From: Peptidiphaga gingivicola
GTDB lineage: Bacteria; Actinomycetota; Actinomycetes; Actinomycetales; Actinomycetaceae
NCBI RefSeq assembly: GCF_001652275.1
Contig: NZ_LVZK01000001.1
Coordinates: 372,001-436,000, forward strand
Direction of reading: 5' to 3'
Length of the DNA: 64,000 bases
How positions within the stretch are numbered: the stretch's first letter is position 1; each line of letters opens with the position of its first letter. This document shows, piece after piece, positions 53,104 to 62,058 of the stretch. Below the pieces are notes generated by a model. It was not told the DNA's origin. It was given only the letters and a program-made list of their open reading frames with translations, and ran no database searches. Both the position numbers and the translations under genes were made by a program.

Positions 53104-54540
53104 ATGGCAATGCCGAGTCCCAGCTACACCGTTACCCTTCGCGTGAGCGTTCCCGCCCACCCGCGGGCGACGCAACACCTCGTCGAGGCGGTCGCGGACG
53201 CCGGAGGCCTCGTGACCGGAATCGACACGGTCGAGTCGCTGGAGAAGCATCTGATCGTCTCGGTCACCTGCGACTGCGTCAACACCGCCCACGTCCAGGA
53301 GGTTCGGGGCAACATCGAGATGATGGTCGGAACCGTCGTCGAAGAGGTCTCCGACGCCACAATGCAGGCGCACATCGACGGCAAGATCTCGGTGGAGCTG
53401 AAGAATCCCCTTCGCACCCGGCAGGACCTCGCCCGCGTCTATACGCCCGGCGTCGCGCGCGTGTGCAAGGCGATCCACAAGAACACCGCCGAGGCGCGGC
53501 GCCTGACTGTCAAGGGCAACGCCGTCGCGGTGGTCACCGACGGAACCGCCGTCCTCGGCCTCGGCGACATCGGCCCCGAGGCGGCCCTGCCCGTCATGGA
53601 GGGCAAGGCGGCCCTGTTCAAGCGATTCGGCGACGTCGACGCATGGCCCGTGTGCCTCGACACCAAGGACACCGAGGAGATCATCTCCATCGTCAAGGCC
53701 ATCGCCCCGGTCTACGGCGGGATCAACCTGGAAGACATCTCGGCGCCCCGGTGTTTCGAAATCGAGGAGCGCCTGCGCGAAGAGCTCGACATCCCGGTGT
53801 TCCACGACGATCAGCACGGAACCGCAATCGTCACCCTCTCGGCGCTCATCAACGCCCTCAAGCTCGTCGGCAAGCGCATCGAAGACGCACGGATCGTCGT
53901 CTCCGGCGTGGGCGCCGCCGGCTCGGCGATCATCCGCCTCCTCATGCTCCACGGGGCGACCGACGTCATCGGCTGCGGCCGCAACGGAGCCCTCGGCCCC
54001 TTCCGCGAAGAGACCAACCCCCACCGCAATTGGCTGGCGCAGAACACCAACCCCCGCGGCTTCCAAGGATCGCTCAAGGAGGCGCTCGCCGGCGCGGACG
54101 TGCTCATCGGCGTCTCTTCCGGCAACATTCTCACCGGGGACGACATCGCCACGATGGCCGACGACGCGATCGTCTTCGCCATGGCCAACCCGACGCCGGA
54201 AGTCGACCCCATCGCCGCGGGCCGCCACGCCGCCATCGTCGCCACCGGCCGCTCCGACTTTCCCAATCAGATCAACAACGTCCTCGTCTTCCCCGGCCTC
54301 TTCCGGGGAATGCTCGACGCCGGCGCATCGAAGATCGACGACGAGATGCTGCGCCAGGCCGCCATCGCCGTGGCAGACGTCGTCAGCGACGAGGAACGCA
54401 ACGCCAACTACATCATCCCCGGCGTGTTCGACCCGCGCGTCGTCGACAAGGTCGCCGACGCCGTGATCCGGTACGTCACGGGCAAGGAGCCGCGCCACAA
54501 GAAGAAGTCCAAGCGGGACAAGGCGAGCAACGCCAAGTAG
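53104..54540 (+). CDS. NAD(P)-dependent malic enzyme with N-terminal ACT-like domain
   Basis: 478 aa from ATG 53104 ([15 protein letters not shown]) with GAAGG 7 nt upstream; ATG 53089 would add five residues but has no ribosome-binding site. An ACT-like N terminus (about 8-85: [21 protein letters not shown]) is followed by the malic domain ([36 protein letters not shown] with the catalytic Lys, [12 protein letters not shown] metal-binding) and the NAD domain ([27 protein letters not shown]). Oxidative decarboxylation of malate to pyruvate. The tail is very Lys-rich ([11 protein letters not shown]). Confidence 0.95.
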   Translation: MAMPSPSYTVTLRVSVPAHPRATQHLVEAVADAGGLVTGIDTVESLEKHLIVSVTCDCVNTAHVQEVRGNIEMMVGTVVEEVSDATMQAHIDGKISVELKNPLRTRQDLARVYTPGVARVCKAIHKNTAEARRLTVKGNAVAVVTDGTAVLGLGDIGPEAALPVMEGKAALFKRFGDVDAWPVCLDTKDTEEIISIVKAIAPVYGGINLEDISAPRCFEIEERLREELDIPVFHDDQHGTAIVTLSALINALKLVGKRIEDARIVVSGVGAAGSAIIRLLMLHGATDVIGCGRNGALGPFREETNPHRNWLAQNTNPRGFQGSLKEALAGADVLIGVSSGNILTGDDIATMADDAIVFAMANPTPEVDPIAAGRHAAIVATGRSDFPNQINNVLVFPGLFRGMLDAGASKIDDEMLRQAAIAVADVVSDEERNANYIIPGVFDPRVVDKVADAVIRYVTGKEPRHKKKSKRDKASNAK

Positions 54541-54686
54541 CGGCCTGCCTTCGGCCCCGGCGGGGCCGTTGCGGCGAATTCGCCGAGGCCCGTCTCGCCG
54601 CCCGGGCGCCAGGCGCGGCCGACGCCGAGCGTTTCCACACAGTGGGTGCTTCAGCACATGGGCCACGCACCCCTTTCCCTCGTGAG

Positions 54687-54705
54687 TAAGGTACTGCTAC
54701 CCTGA
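54687..54705 (+). promoter_or_regulatory. DtxR/IdeR-like iron box upstream of the siderophore uptake operon
   Basis: TAAGGTACTGCTACCCTGA matches 13 of 19 positions of the remembered DtxR consensus (TTAGGTTAGGCTAACCTAA) and lies 57-75 bases upstream of the lipoprotein start. Operon content (iron uptake) makes it a plausible iron-responsive site. Confidence 0.6.
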
Positions 54706-54761
54706 CTTTACCTATCTTTCATCGCGCCGGAAACGGCACTCGGCATCACAGGGAGAGAAGT

Positions 54762-55772
54762 ATGACATCTCGCCTCTCGCGCGTTCTTGCAGCGCTTCTT
54801 CTCACGCTGACGACGTTCTTGTCAGCGTGCTCCTCGGACTCGAAAGACGCGACGTCGTCGGACGGGGCATCGAACTCCTCGGGAGCGGAATCGGGGACCT
54901 GGCCTCGGAAAATCAAGCACGAAAAAGGAGAGCTGACGCTCAAAAGCAAACCGAAGAGAATCGTGTCGACGTCGGTGACCCTCACGGGGACCCTTCTGGC
55001 GATCGACGCTCCGGTCAAGGCCTCGGCCGCCACGACCCCGTCGAACATAACCGACGACAAAGGCTTCTTCTCCCAGTGGTCCTCCATCGCCAAGAAAAAA
55101 GGCGTCGACGTCCTCTACCCCAATCTCAAATTCGACAAGGAGGCGCTCATTGCGGCCAATCCCGACCTCGTGGTCATCGCGAGCTCGGGAGCGGACAGCG
55201 CCATCGACCATTACAAGGAGATAGCCGCCCAGTACCCGACGATCGTCGTCGACTATTCGAAGCAAACGTGGCAAGAGCTGTCGAAGCAACTCGGGGAGGC
55301 CACCGGCCAGGAGGCCAACGCCAAGAAAGCGACCGCGGACTTCGACAAGTACGTCGCCGACGCCGCCAAAAAGATCAAGGCGCCCGAGGGCAACGCCGCT
55401 GTCGTTTCCTACAACGGGCCGGGCAAGGAGCAGGGCGTGGCCAAGAAGAGCGGGCCGCAAAGCAGGCTTTTGGAAAAGCTCGGCTTCAGGATCGTCGAGG
55501 CGCCCGCCGACCTCGAAGCGAGGAAGGACAAGCGCGGCGACTTTTCCTTTGTCACTCATGAGAACCTGACGAAAGCCGTCAATCCCCAGACCGTCTTCCT
55601 TTTGACGGGAGACCAGAAGACCGAGTCCTCCTTCCTGGCCGACCCGGTGGTCGCCAACATGCCGGCGGTCAAATCAAAGCAGGTCTACGGGCTCGGCCCC
55701 ACGTCGTTCAGGATCGACTATTACTCCGGCAAGCAAATGATCGACGCCGTCGTCAAGCGACTCGGTGGCTGA
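54762..55772 (+). CDS. Siderophore ABC transporter substrate-binding lipoprotein (FepB/FecB-like)
   Basis: 336 aa, ATG 54762 with GGGAG upstream. Signal peptide and lipobox LSAC (Cys22). Periplasmic-binding-protein type 2 of the helical-backbone class: RIVSTSVTLTGTLLAID, LIAANPDLVVIASSGADS, QTWQELSKQLGEATGQEANA, and late GLGPTSFRIDYYSGKQMID. Binds a ferric siderophore at the membrane. First gene of the uptake operon; the permease gene starts within its last codons. Confidence 0.92.
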   Translation: MTSRLSRVLAALLLTLTTFLSACSSDSKDATSSDGASNSSGAESGTWPRKIKHEKGELTLKSKPKRIVSTSVTLTGTLLAIDAPVKASAATTPSNITDDKGFFSQWSSIAKKKGVDVLYPNLKFDKEALIAANPDLVVIASSGADSAIDHYKEIAAQYPTIVVDYSKQTWQELSKQLGEATGQEANAKKATADFDKYVADAAKKIKAPEGNAAVVSYNGPGKEQGVAKKSGPQSRLLEKLGFRIVEAPADLEARKDKRGDFSFVTHENLTKAVNPQTVFLLTGDQKTESSFLADPVVANMPAVKSKQVYGLGPTSFRIDYYSGKQMIDAVVKRLGG

Positions 55773-56904
55773 CGGGCGCGCTGTGGCCGAGGCCTTCGGG
55801 GCCGGCGGAGAAGGCAAATCCGCCGTCGGCCCCGAAGGCGGGCCGAACCCGCCGGGCGCACGCGAATCCGACGGCCTCCGCGTAGGCAGGCCCCGAGGCG
55901 TTCGAGCCTTCGGCCTGCTGCCTTGGGCGGCGCTGTCGACCGGCCTGCTCGTCGCGCTTGCGGCCGCGAGCATCGCGACAGGCTCGCGGCTCGTGCCGCT
56001 GCACGAGGTCTGGGACGCGCTTTTCGACTTCGATCCGAAGAACGACGCCCACTTGGTGGTGCGCGAACTGAGGCTTCCGCGCACATTCACGGCAATCATG
56101 GCCGGCGCATGCCTGGGCCTGGCCGGGGCGCTCGCGCAATCGCTGACGCGCAACCCTCTGGCCGAGCCGGGAACGCTCGGCATCAGCCAGGGCGCGGCCT
56201 CCGGGGTGATCGTCGGCCTGTTCTTCACGAGCGCTTCGCACGTGGCCGTCTACGTCTGGTTCGCTTTCATCGGCGCCGCGCTGACCGGGGCCCTGGTTCA
56301 CAGGCTGGGGCGCGCCGAGACGGCCGGAACCAACCCGACGCGCCTCATCCTCGCGGGCGCCGCCCTGTCGATCGTGCTGTGGGCGCTCAACACGATTCTG
56401 CTCCTGGCCCAGCCTGCCTGGGTGCAGCAGATCTACAGGAATTGGGCGCTCGGATCGCTGGCGGGACGCGGCTGGGACAACCTCCCCGTCCTCATCGCCT
56501 GCCTGGCCGCGGGGGCGGCAGCTTCCTTCGCGCTGGCGCCCTCGCTCAATGCGGCGACGCTGGGCGCGGACATGTCGAAGGCGCTGGGCGTCAAGCCCCG
56601 CACCACGTCGGCTTTGACGAACCTCGCGATCATCGTGCTCGCGGGAGGCGCGACGGCAGCTGCGGGCCCCGTCGTCTTCGTCGGGATGGCCTGCCCGCAT
56701 GCGGCGCGGGCGCTGGCGGGAACGGACCACCGGCGCCTTCTCCCTTTCTCGGCGCTTCTCGGCGCAACGGCGACGCTGGCCTCGGACACGCTGGGGCGGA
56801 TCGTCGTCTATCCAGGGGAAGTCGGGGTGGGTGCGATGACGAGCATCATCGGAGCGCCCTTCTTCGTCTGGCTCGTTCGGCGCGGCAAGGTGTTGGGCCT
56901 GTGA
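55765..56904 (+). CDS. FecCD-family siderophore permease, subunit 1
   Basis: 379 aa from GTG 55765, overlapping the lipoprotein stop by 8 bp. A hydrophilic Gly/Ala/Pro N terminus of about 50 residues, then ten or so helices with the family pattern RELRLPRTFTAIMAGACLGL, SLTRNPLAEPGTLGISQGAA and GPVVFVGMACPHAARALAGT. FecCD-type permeases are heterodimeric with the next gene. Confidence 0.92.
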   Translation: MADGRAVAEAFGAGGEGKSAVGPEGGPNPPGARESDGLRVGRPRGVRAFGLLPWAALSTGLLVALAAASIATGSRLVPLHEVWDALFDFDPKNDAHLVVRELRLPRTFTAIMAGACLGLAGALAQSLTRNPLAEPGTLGISQGAASGVIVGLFFTSASHVAVYVWFAFIGAALTGALVHRLGRAETAGTNPTRLILAGAALSIVLWALNTILLLAQPAWVQQIYRNWALGSLAGRGWDNLPVLIACLAAGAAASFALAPSLNAATLGADMSKALGVKPRTTSALTNLAIIVLAGGATAAAGPVVFVGMACPHAARALAGTDHRRLLPFSALLGATATLASDTLGRIVVYPGEVGVGAMTSIIGAPFFVWLVRRGKVLGL

Positions 56905-56984
56905 GCGGGAAAGGGGCGGACGTGAACGGAGAAGGGGCGGATGTGAGCGGAAAAGGAACGGACCTGATCGGGAAGGAGGCGGAC
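56901..56984 (+). repeat. 21-bp tandem repeat carrying repeated SD-start-like modules
   Basis: Four in-frame 21-base units (GTGAGCGGGAAAGGGGCGG... and variants), each ending in a purine-rich AAGGGG or AAGGAGG plus CGGAC or CGGAT, followed at the next unit by GTG (third unit CTG). A partial fifth unit follows. Confidence 0.85.
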
Positions 56985-58064
56985 GTGAGCGGGAAAGTCA
57001 GGCACGCGCCTATTCCGCGCGGAGGAAGGAAAGCCCGGGGCAAAATCAGGATCGCGGCGGGCCCCGTTCGCCTGGAGGCGACGAGGAGTGCCCTCGTCGT
57101 CGGCGCGGCGGCCGCGGCGCTTCTCGCGGCCGTCGGCCTCGTGCACATCGGCACGGGCAGCACGCCCATCGGGGTCGAGGAAATCGTCAAGGCCCTTCTC
57201 GGACACTCCGGCGACGAACAGACTGTGCGCATCGTCGAGACCGTCCGCCTCCCCAGATTCGTCGCCGCCTTGGCAGTAGGAGCCGCACTCGGGGCGGCCG
57301 GCGCGGTTTTCCAATCGGTCTCTCGCAACCCTTTGGGCTCACCCGACGTCATCGGCTTCACCACGGGGGCCGCAACGGGAGGCATCGTCAGCGTGGCGGT
57401 GCTCGCAGGCGAAGCCCGAGAAACGGCGTTTGCGGCGACTTGCGGCGGAATGGCGACCGCGACGGCCGTTTACCTGCTCGCGCGGCGCGCCGGGCACAGC
57501 ACCGGATACCAACTGGTTCTCGTGGGCATCGGCGTCAGTTCTTTCTTGACGGCCGTCAACTCGCTCCTGCTCGCCTACGGCGACGCCGAGCAAACCGCCC
57601 TCGCGTCGATGTGGCTGTCCGGCTCGCTCAACGCACGCACATGGGAGCAGGCGCTTGTCGTAGCCGTCGCCGTCGTCCTCCTTGTGCCTGCGCTGTGCGG
57701 AATGTCGCGGCGCCTCGACATATTGGAGATGGGCGACGACCAGGCGACGCAGGCGGGGATCCGGCCCGAGCGCCTGAGGGTCGCCGCAATGCTCGCCGCG
57801 GTTGCCCTGACGTCGACCGCGGTGGCGGCCACCGGCCCCATCGCCTTCGTCGCTCTGGCCGCGCCGCAGGCCGTGGCAAGGCTGACCCGCAGCGGGCGCC
57901 TCCACATTTTCACGTCGGCGCTCATGGGCTCAACGATGCTCACGGCCGCCGACGTCGCCTCGATGCGCGTGCCCGTGGGCGTCGACGTGCCCGTCGGCCT
58001 GGCGACCGCGCTGATCGGCGGCGTGTATTTGCTGTGGCTCATCGCCCGGTCGCCGACGGTGTAG
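56901..58064 (+). CDS. FecCD-family siderophore permease, subunit 2
   Basis: 387 aa from GTG 56901, which overlaps the stop of subunit 1 by 4 bp (GTGA); GTG 56985 (359 aa) is preceded by AAGGAGG and may be the real start. The family motifs are intact: ETVRLPRFVAALAVGAALGA, SVSRNPLGSPDVIGFTTGAA and GPIAFVALAAPQAVARL. The first 28 codons are four 21-bp tandem repeats (VSGKGAD-type), each containing a GTG/CTG and a purine-rich AAGG sequence. Pairs with subunit 1. Confidence 0.92.
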   Translation: MSGKGADVNGEGADVSGKGTDLIGKEADVSGKVRHAPIPRGGRKARGKIRIAAGPVRLEATRSALVVGAAAAALLAAVGLVHIGTGSTPIGVEEIVKALLGHSGDEQTVRIVETVRLPRFVAALAVGAALGAAGAVFQSVSRNPLGSPDVIGFTTGAATGGIVSVAVLAGEARETAFAATCGGMATATAVYLLARRAGHSTGYQLVLVGIGVSSFLTAVNSLLLAYGDAEQTALASMWLSGSLNARTWEQALVVAVAVVLLVPALCGMSRRLDILEMGDDQATQAGIRPERLRVAAMLAAVALTSTAVAATGPIAFVALAAPQAVARLTRSGRLHIFTSALMGSTMLTAADVASMRVPVGVDVPVGLATALIGGVYLLWLIARSPTV

Positions 58065-58150
58065 GCGGCAAAGGCAAGGACTGATCCAATCAGACCGACT
58101 CGACCAGACTGAGCCGAAGGCTTTCGCGGCTCTCGATCCGAAAGAGGAGA

Positions 58151-58972
58151 ATGGACGGCGTCAAAAGAACGAAAGGCGGCGCGGGCAACCCGCTCGTCGG
58201 CCGCGGCCTGCACCTGGCCTACGGGAACACGACGGTCAGCAAAGAGCTCGACGTCGAAGTGCCCGCCCAGTCCTTTACGGCCGTCATCGGGCCGAATGCG
58301 TGCGGAAAATCGACCCTTTTGCGCGCTCTGTCGCGCCTCCTCGAACCGCGCGAGGGCACGGTGCTGCTCGACGGAAGGGAGATCGCCTCCTACCCGGCGA
58401 AGAAGGTCGCGCGCAGGCTCGGCCTCCTTCCTCAAAGCTCAAACGCGCCCCACGGCATCACGGTGCGCGACCTCGTCGCCCGCGGGCGGTTTCCCCACCA
58501 GTCGTTCTTCAGGCAGTGGTCGGCGAAGGACGACGCCGCCGTCGACGCCGCATTGGCCGCGACTCGGACGCTCGAGCTGGCCGACCGCGCGGTCGACAGC
58601 CTTTCCGGAGGCCAACGCCAACGCGCCTGGATCGCGCTCGTGCTGGCGCAGGAGACCCCTCTTCTCCTTCTCGACGAACCGACCACGTACCTGGACATCG
58701 CCCACCAGCTCGAGGTGCTCGACCTTTGCCGCAGCCTTCACGAATCCGGCGATTTTACGCTGGTTACGGTGCTCCACGACCTCAATCTCGCATTCCGCTA
58801 CGCCACCCATCTCATCGTCATGAAGGAAGGGCGCATCGCAGCCACCGGCGCACCGGCTGAAATCGTCACGGCGGAGCTCATCGACGAAATCTACGGAATC
58901 TCCTGCATGTGCATTCCCGACCCTCACACGGGGCTCCCGCTCGTCGTGCCGCTTGACGCCCGGCAAACCTGA
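58151..58972 (+). CDS. Siderophore ABC transporter ATP-binding protein (FepC-like)
   Basis: 273 aa, GAGGAG before ATG 58151. Walker A GPNACGKST (the usual Gly-Cys is Ala-Cys here), Q-loop LLPQSSN, signature LSGGQRQRAWIALVLAQE, Walker B LLLLDEPTTYLDIAHQ, H-loop VTVLHDLNLAFRY. The strict FepC-type pattern. Energises the two FecCD permeases; gene spaced 86 bases after the second one. The stop codon is embedded in a 24-bp palindrome. Confidence 0.95.
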   Translation: MDGVKRTKGGAGNPLVGRGLHLAYGNTTVSKELDVEVPAQSFTAVIGPNACGKSTLLRALSRLLEPREGTVLLDGREIASYPAKKVARRLGLLPQSSNAPHGITVRDLVARGRFPHQSFFRQWSAKDDAAVDAALAATRTLELADRAVDSLSGGQRQRAWIALVLAQETPLLLLDEPTTYLDIAHQLEVLDLCRSLHESGDFTLVTVLHDLNLAFRYATHLIVMKEGRIAATGAPAEIVTAELIDEIYGISCMCIPDPHTGLPLVVPLDARQT

Positions 58973-58991
58973 CCGCCGGCCGGCGGTCAGG
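58968..58991. repeat. 24-bp perfect palindrome at the end of the ATPase gene
   Basis: CCTGACCGCCGG directly followed by its complement CCGGCGGTCAGG; the TGA stop of the ATPase gene lies inside. It may act as a hairpin stabilising or attenuating the transcript before the reductase gene; no T-tract. Confidence 0.7.
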
Positions 58992-59174
58992 CGCGCGAGC
59001 CCGGCTACGCAAACCGTCCGCAGCGCAAACCATTCGCCGCCCGATCCCTCCGCCGCGCAGACCATCCACCGTACAGACCATCGGCCGCGCAGCCCATCCT
59101 CCACGCACCATCCACCGCGCAGCCTATCGGCCGCGCAGACCAAACAAAGCAGACAATTCAAAGAAAGGTCAGAA

Positions 59175-60185
59175 GTGCCTGACGCAAAACGAAATGCCGA
59201 CCATAACGACAACGACGCGCATGCTGGCAGCGACCCCCACAAACCGCGCGAAGGCCGCGAGCGCCACGAGAAGCATGAACGCCACGAGAGGCATGAACAC
59301 CATGAGCACTCCATAGACACGGAGGGGCTGCCCGCCGCCATCGTCGTGGAAAAGGTCAGCGACGTCACCCGCTCGATGCGGAGAATACGTTTCGCGGGCC
59401 CGGCCGTGGCGGGCTATCTCAGCCGCCCCAGGGTCCCGAACGTCAAGTTGTTTTTCCCCGACGGGCCCGTGCTCGACCTCCCGAAGTTCGGCGAACGCGG
59501 GCGGTACGCCTATGCGCCGGGCCAGCGCGAAAGGGTCAGAACGTACACGGTCCGCGCCTACAGCGTGGAGGAATCCTGGATGGACGTGGACTTCGTGCGG
59601 CACGGCGCGGGCTTGGCCTCCTCCTGGGCAGAGTCCGCCCGTCCGGGAGACGTCGTCGGCGCCGTCGGCGGGGGCGGCAGGCTCCCTCGGGCCTGCGACT
59701 GGATTCTCCTCATGGCCGACGACACGGGAGTTCCAGCACTTGCCGCGATCCTGGAGACTCTGCCCGAGGAGCAGCGGGGCGTTGCGCTCATCGAGGTCGA
59801 CGCCGAGGCCGACGAGCAGCCGCTCGCGTGCCCGCCCGGCGTGGCCGTGCGGTGGCTGCACCGGCAAGGTGCGGATCCGGCGGCGTCGCCCCTGCTGACG
59901 GAGGCCGGGAAGGCTCTCGAGCTCCCGCCGGACCTCAACGGCGTTTTCGCCTGGGTTTCGGCCGAGTCCCACGTGGTCCGCGACATGCGCAAAGACCTGC
60001 GCGATCGGGGAGTGCCGCGGCAAAACCAGCTCATCATAGGGTATTGGCACGCGGGCAGGGCGGAATCGGAGTATTCGGCGGAGTCGAACCATGATCGGGT
60101 GACCGACGAGTCGATGATCGCCATACCGGAAGCCTCGGCGCTGACCGCCGACTCCCTCGGCCGCGCAATGCGCGGCGCAGACTGA
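59175..60185 (+). CDS. Siderophore-interacting protein (FAD ferric-siderophore reductase, ViuB-like)
   Basis: 336 aa from GTG 59175 (VPDAKRNADHNDN), AAAGG upstream. FAD-binding motif RTYTVRAYSVEESWMDVDF, then GPASSWAE-like pattern seen as GAGLASSWAESARPGD, VGAVGGGGRLP and a C-terminal NAD(P)H-binding half with LLMADDTGVPALAAI. Reduces ferric siderophores in the cytoplasm to release iron. An unusual N-terminal stretch at about 30-45 is His/Glu/Arg-rich (HEKHERHERHEHHEH). The space to the ATPase gene (200 bases) has degenerate GCAGACCATC(C/G)GCCGCGC repeats. Confidence 0.9.
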   Translation: MPDAKRNADHNDNDAHAGSDPHKPREGRERHEKHERHERHEHHEHSIDTEGLPAAIVVEKVSDVTRSMRRIRFAGPAVAGYLSRPRVPNVKLFFPDGPVLDLPKFGERGRYAYAPGQRERVRTYTVRAYSVEESWMDVDFVRHGAGLASSWAESARPGDVVGAVGGGGRLPRACDWILLMADDTGVPALAAILETLPEEQRGVALIEVDAEADEQPLACPPGVAVRWLHRQGADPAASPLLTEAGKALELPPDLNGVFAWVSAESHVVRDMRKDLRDRGVPRQNQLIIGYWHAGRAESEYSAESNHDRVTDESMIAIPEASALTADSLGRAMRGAD

Positions 60186-60395
60186 AAGCACGGCGCGGAT
60201 TGGATCGATAGAAACGCAAATCGCAGTCCACGAAGACGCCGTTCAATCCCGCTCGCTCCCAGCAAATCGCCTGTTCAATAAAAGCTCGCGGCAGACAATG
60301 AACGGAAATGCAATGGGCATTATTTCCCATGCTCACACGTAAGAAGCATGATAGAGTCTATGGCATTCCGGTTACGCACCAGAAAGGATTGGGCG

Positions 60396-62027
60396 ATGGT
60401 CACGTTTCAGGACGTTTTGACATGGAAGAGCGGCGGTTTGCGGGCCTTTCGCTCGGTGCTTGCAAAAGACGCCCGCGATCTCGAGCAGGTCCATGACGAG
60501 TCACAGCGTTTGTTCACCGACAAGTTCCTCGGCGCATGCGCAGAAGCGGAAGCCAGAACGCGCCGGGCCCTGGTCGACGACGTCGGCGACGTATACAAAC
60601 AACTCGAGAGGGCCGCTCACGATTTCCTGGCAGCGGCCGAAGCGGTCGACGAAGTGGCCGGGAAGGCCAAGGACCTCAAACGGCGCGCAGATGCTGATGG
60701 CTGCAACATCAGCGACGAAGGAAGGGTCTTCATTCCCGACGACCGAGTTCCAGAAGAGAAAGTCAACGAGACGCTTGAGGGGGAACTGATCATGCGCGAG
60801 GCCGACGCGATCCTCAACGCGTTGGGCTTGGCGTACAAGGTCGTCGAAGACCTATTGGAGAGGGCAAAGGAGGCGAGCAAGGCGATTCTTTCGCACGGCG
60901 TGGCCAAGCCAGATCCGTCGTGGAATGTCGAGGAGGTCAACGACTGGTGGACCTCCCTCTCGCCCGAGGAGCAGCAGCAAATCGAGGTCATGCACCCCGA
61001 TTGGGTCGGCAACCTCGGCGGCGTGCCCTTCGCCGTGCGCGACCGAGCCAACCGCCGCCGCATCGACCCCATGCTCTCCGAACTGAATGCTCGTATAGCG
61101 AAGGCACAGAGCAATCTAGCCTACATGGAGGAACACGGCAGTTCTTCGATCGAGGGAACCAGCTGGGACGAAGAGAAACAAAAACTTAGGATCCTCAAAG
61201 AGAAGCACCGCGACTTGCTGTCAGTCAAACGTAAGTTCGGCGGAGCGCCGGATGGGACGCATTCTTTGGTCAGCCTGGACGCATTCAAGGGCGACCACCT
61301 GTGGGCGGCTGTCGGCTCGGGCGACATCGACAATGCCGACCACGTCGCGGTCCACACACCGGGAATGACGGCCACCGTCGAATCCCACCTCATGGGCAAG
61401 GGCAAAGGGTGGGGATCGGGCGTCTCCGGCGTCGACAACGTTCTTGCGCAAGGGGAAGACATACTAGATCGAAAAGGACGGAACGAGCAGGTCGCCGGCA
61501 TCACCGTCCTCAATTACGACGCTCCGCGCTGGGGCGAGATCGGGACGCCGAATCACTCGGTTGCCGGCAACCATCAGGTCGAGGTCGGCGGAAAGTCGGG
61601 GGCGGACATGCTTTACGCGGTCCAGGCCACCCATTCGGGCGACCCCCATCTGGTCGCCTCGGGCCATTCCTACGGGTCGTCGGCGACCGGCTGGGCGCTG
61701 CAGCACTCGACGGTCGCAGACGACGCCATGTTCTCCGGCTCTCCGGGGGTGACGACGATGAACAACAGGGACCTCAACATGCTTCCCGACCACACGGGCC
61801 TCGGCGAAGCCGCATGGGACGGAGTCGCCGATCTAGGCAGATTCGGCGGCGATCCGTCTTACAGCAAAGAATTCACCCACTGGAGCTGCGACGACTGGAC
61901 TGCTCCGGACGGCACAGAATACAAGTACTCGGAAGGCCATTCCGAGTACATGAACAAGGGATACACATCCACCTACAACCAGGCAAGCATCCTCATCGGT
62001 GACGGCGTGGCCGTCAAAGACGATTGA
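60396..62027 (+). CDS. DUF1023 alpha/beta hydrolase with N-terminal helical domain
   Basis: 543 aa from ATG 60396 (MVTFQDVLTWKSGGL) with AAAGGA upstream. About 1-220 is a helical region (WXG/PPE-like) and 190-235 has the conserved lead to DUF1023, WWTSLSPEEQQQIEVMHP followed by WVGNLGGVPFAVRDRAN. The hydrolase carries the nucleophile elbow VASGHSYGSSATGWAL (Ser within GHSYG). These proteins are usually associated with type VII secretion-like loci in actinobacteria and may be exported esterase/lipase-like enzymes. Followed by a lipoprotein and an EspC-like gene. Confidence 0.88.
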   Translation: MVTFQDVLTWKSGGLRAFRSVLAKDARDLEQVHDESQRLFTDKFLGACAEAEARTRRALVDDVGDVYKQLERAAHDFLAAAEAVDEVAGKAKDLKRRADADGCNISDEGRVFIPDDRVPEEKVNETLEGELIMREADAILNALGLAYKVVEDLLERAKEASKAILSHGVAKPDPSWNVEEVNDWWTSLSPEEQQQIEVMHPDWVGNLGGVPFAVRDRANRRRIDPMLSELNARIAKAQSNLAYMEEHGSSSIEGTSWDEEKQKLRILKEKHRDLLSVKRKFGGAPDGTHSLVSLDAFKGDHLWAAVGSGDIDNADHVAVHTPGMTATVESHLMGKGKGWGSGVSGVDNVLAQGEDILDRKGRNEQVAGITVLNYDAPRWGEIGTPNHSVAGNHQVEVGGKSGADMLYAVQATHSGDPHLVASGHSYGSSATGWALQHSTVADDAMFSGSPGVTTMNNRDLNMLPDHTGLGEAAWDGVADLGRFGGDPSYSKEFTHWSCDDWTAPDGTEYKYSEGHSEYMNKGYTSTYNQASILIGDGVAVKDD

Positions 62028-62058
62028 GGCGCCGACGGGCATAACCGAGGAAGCGCCA

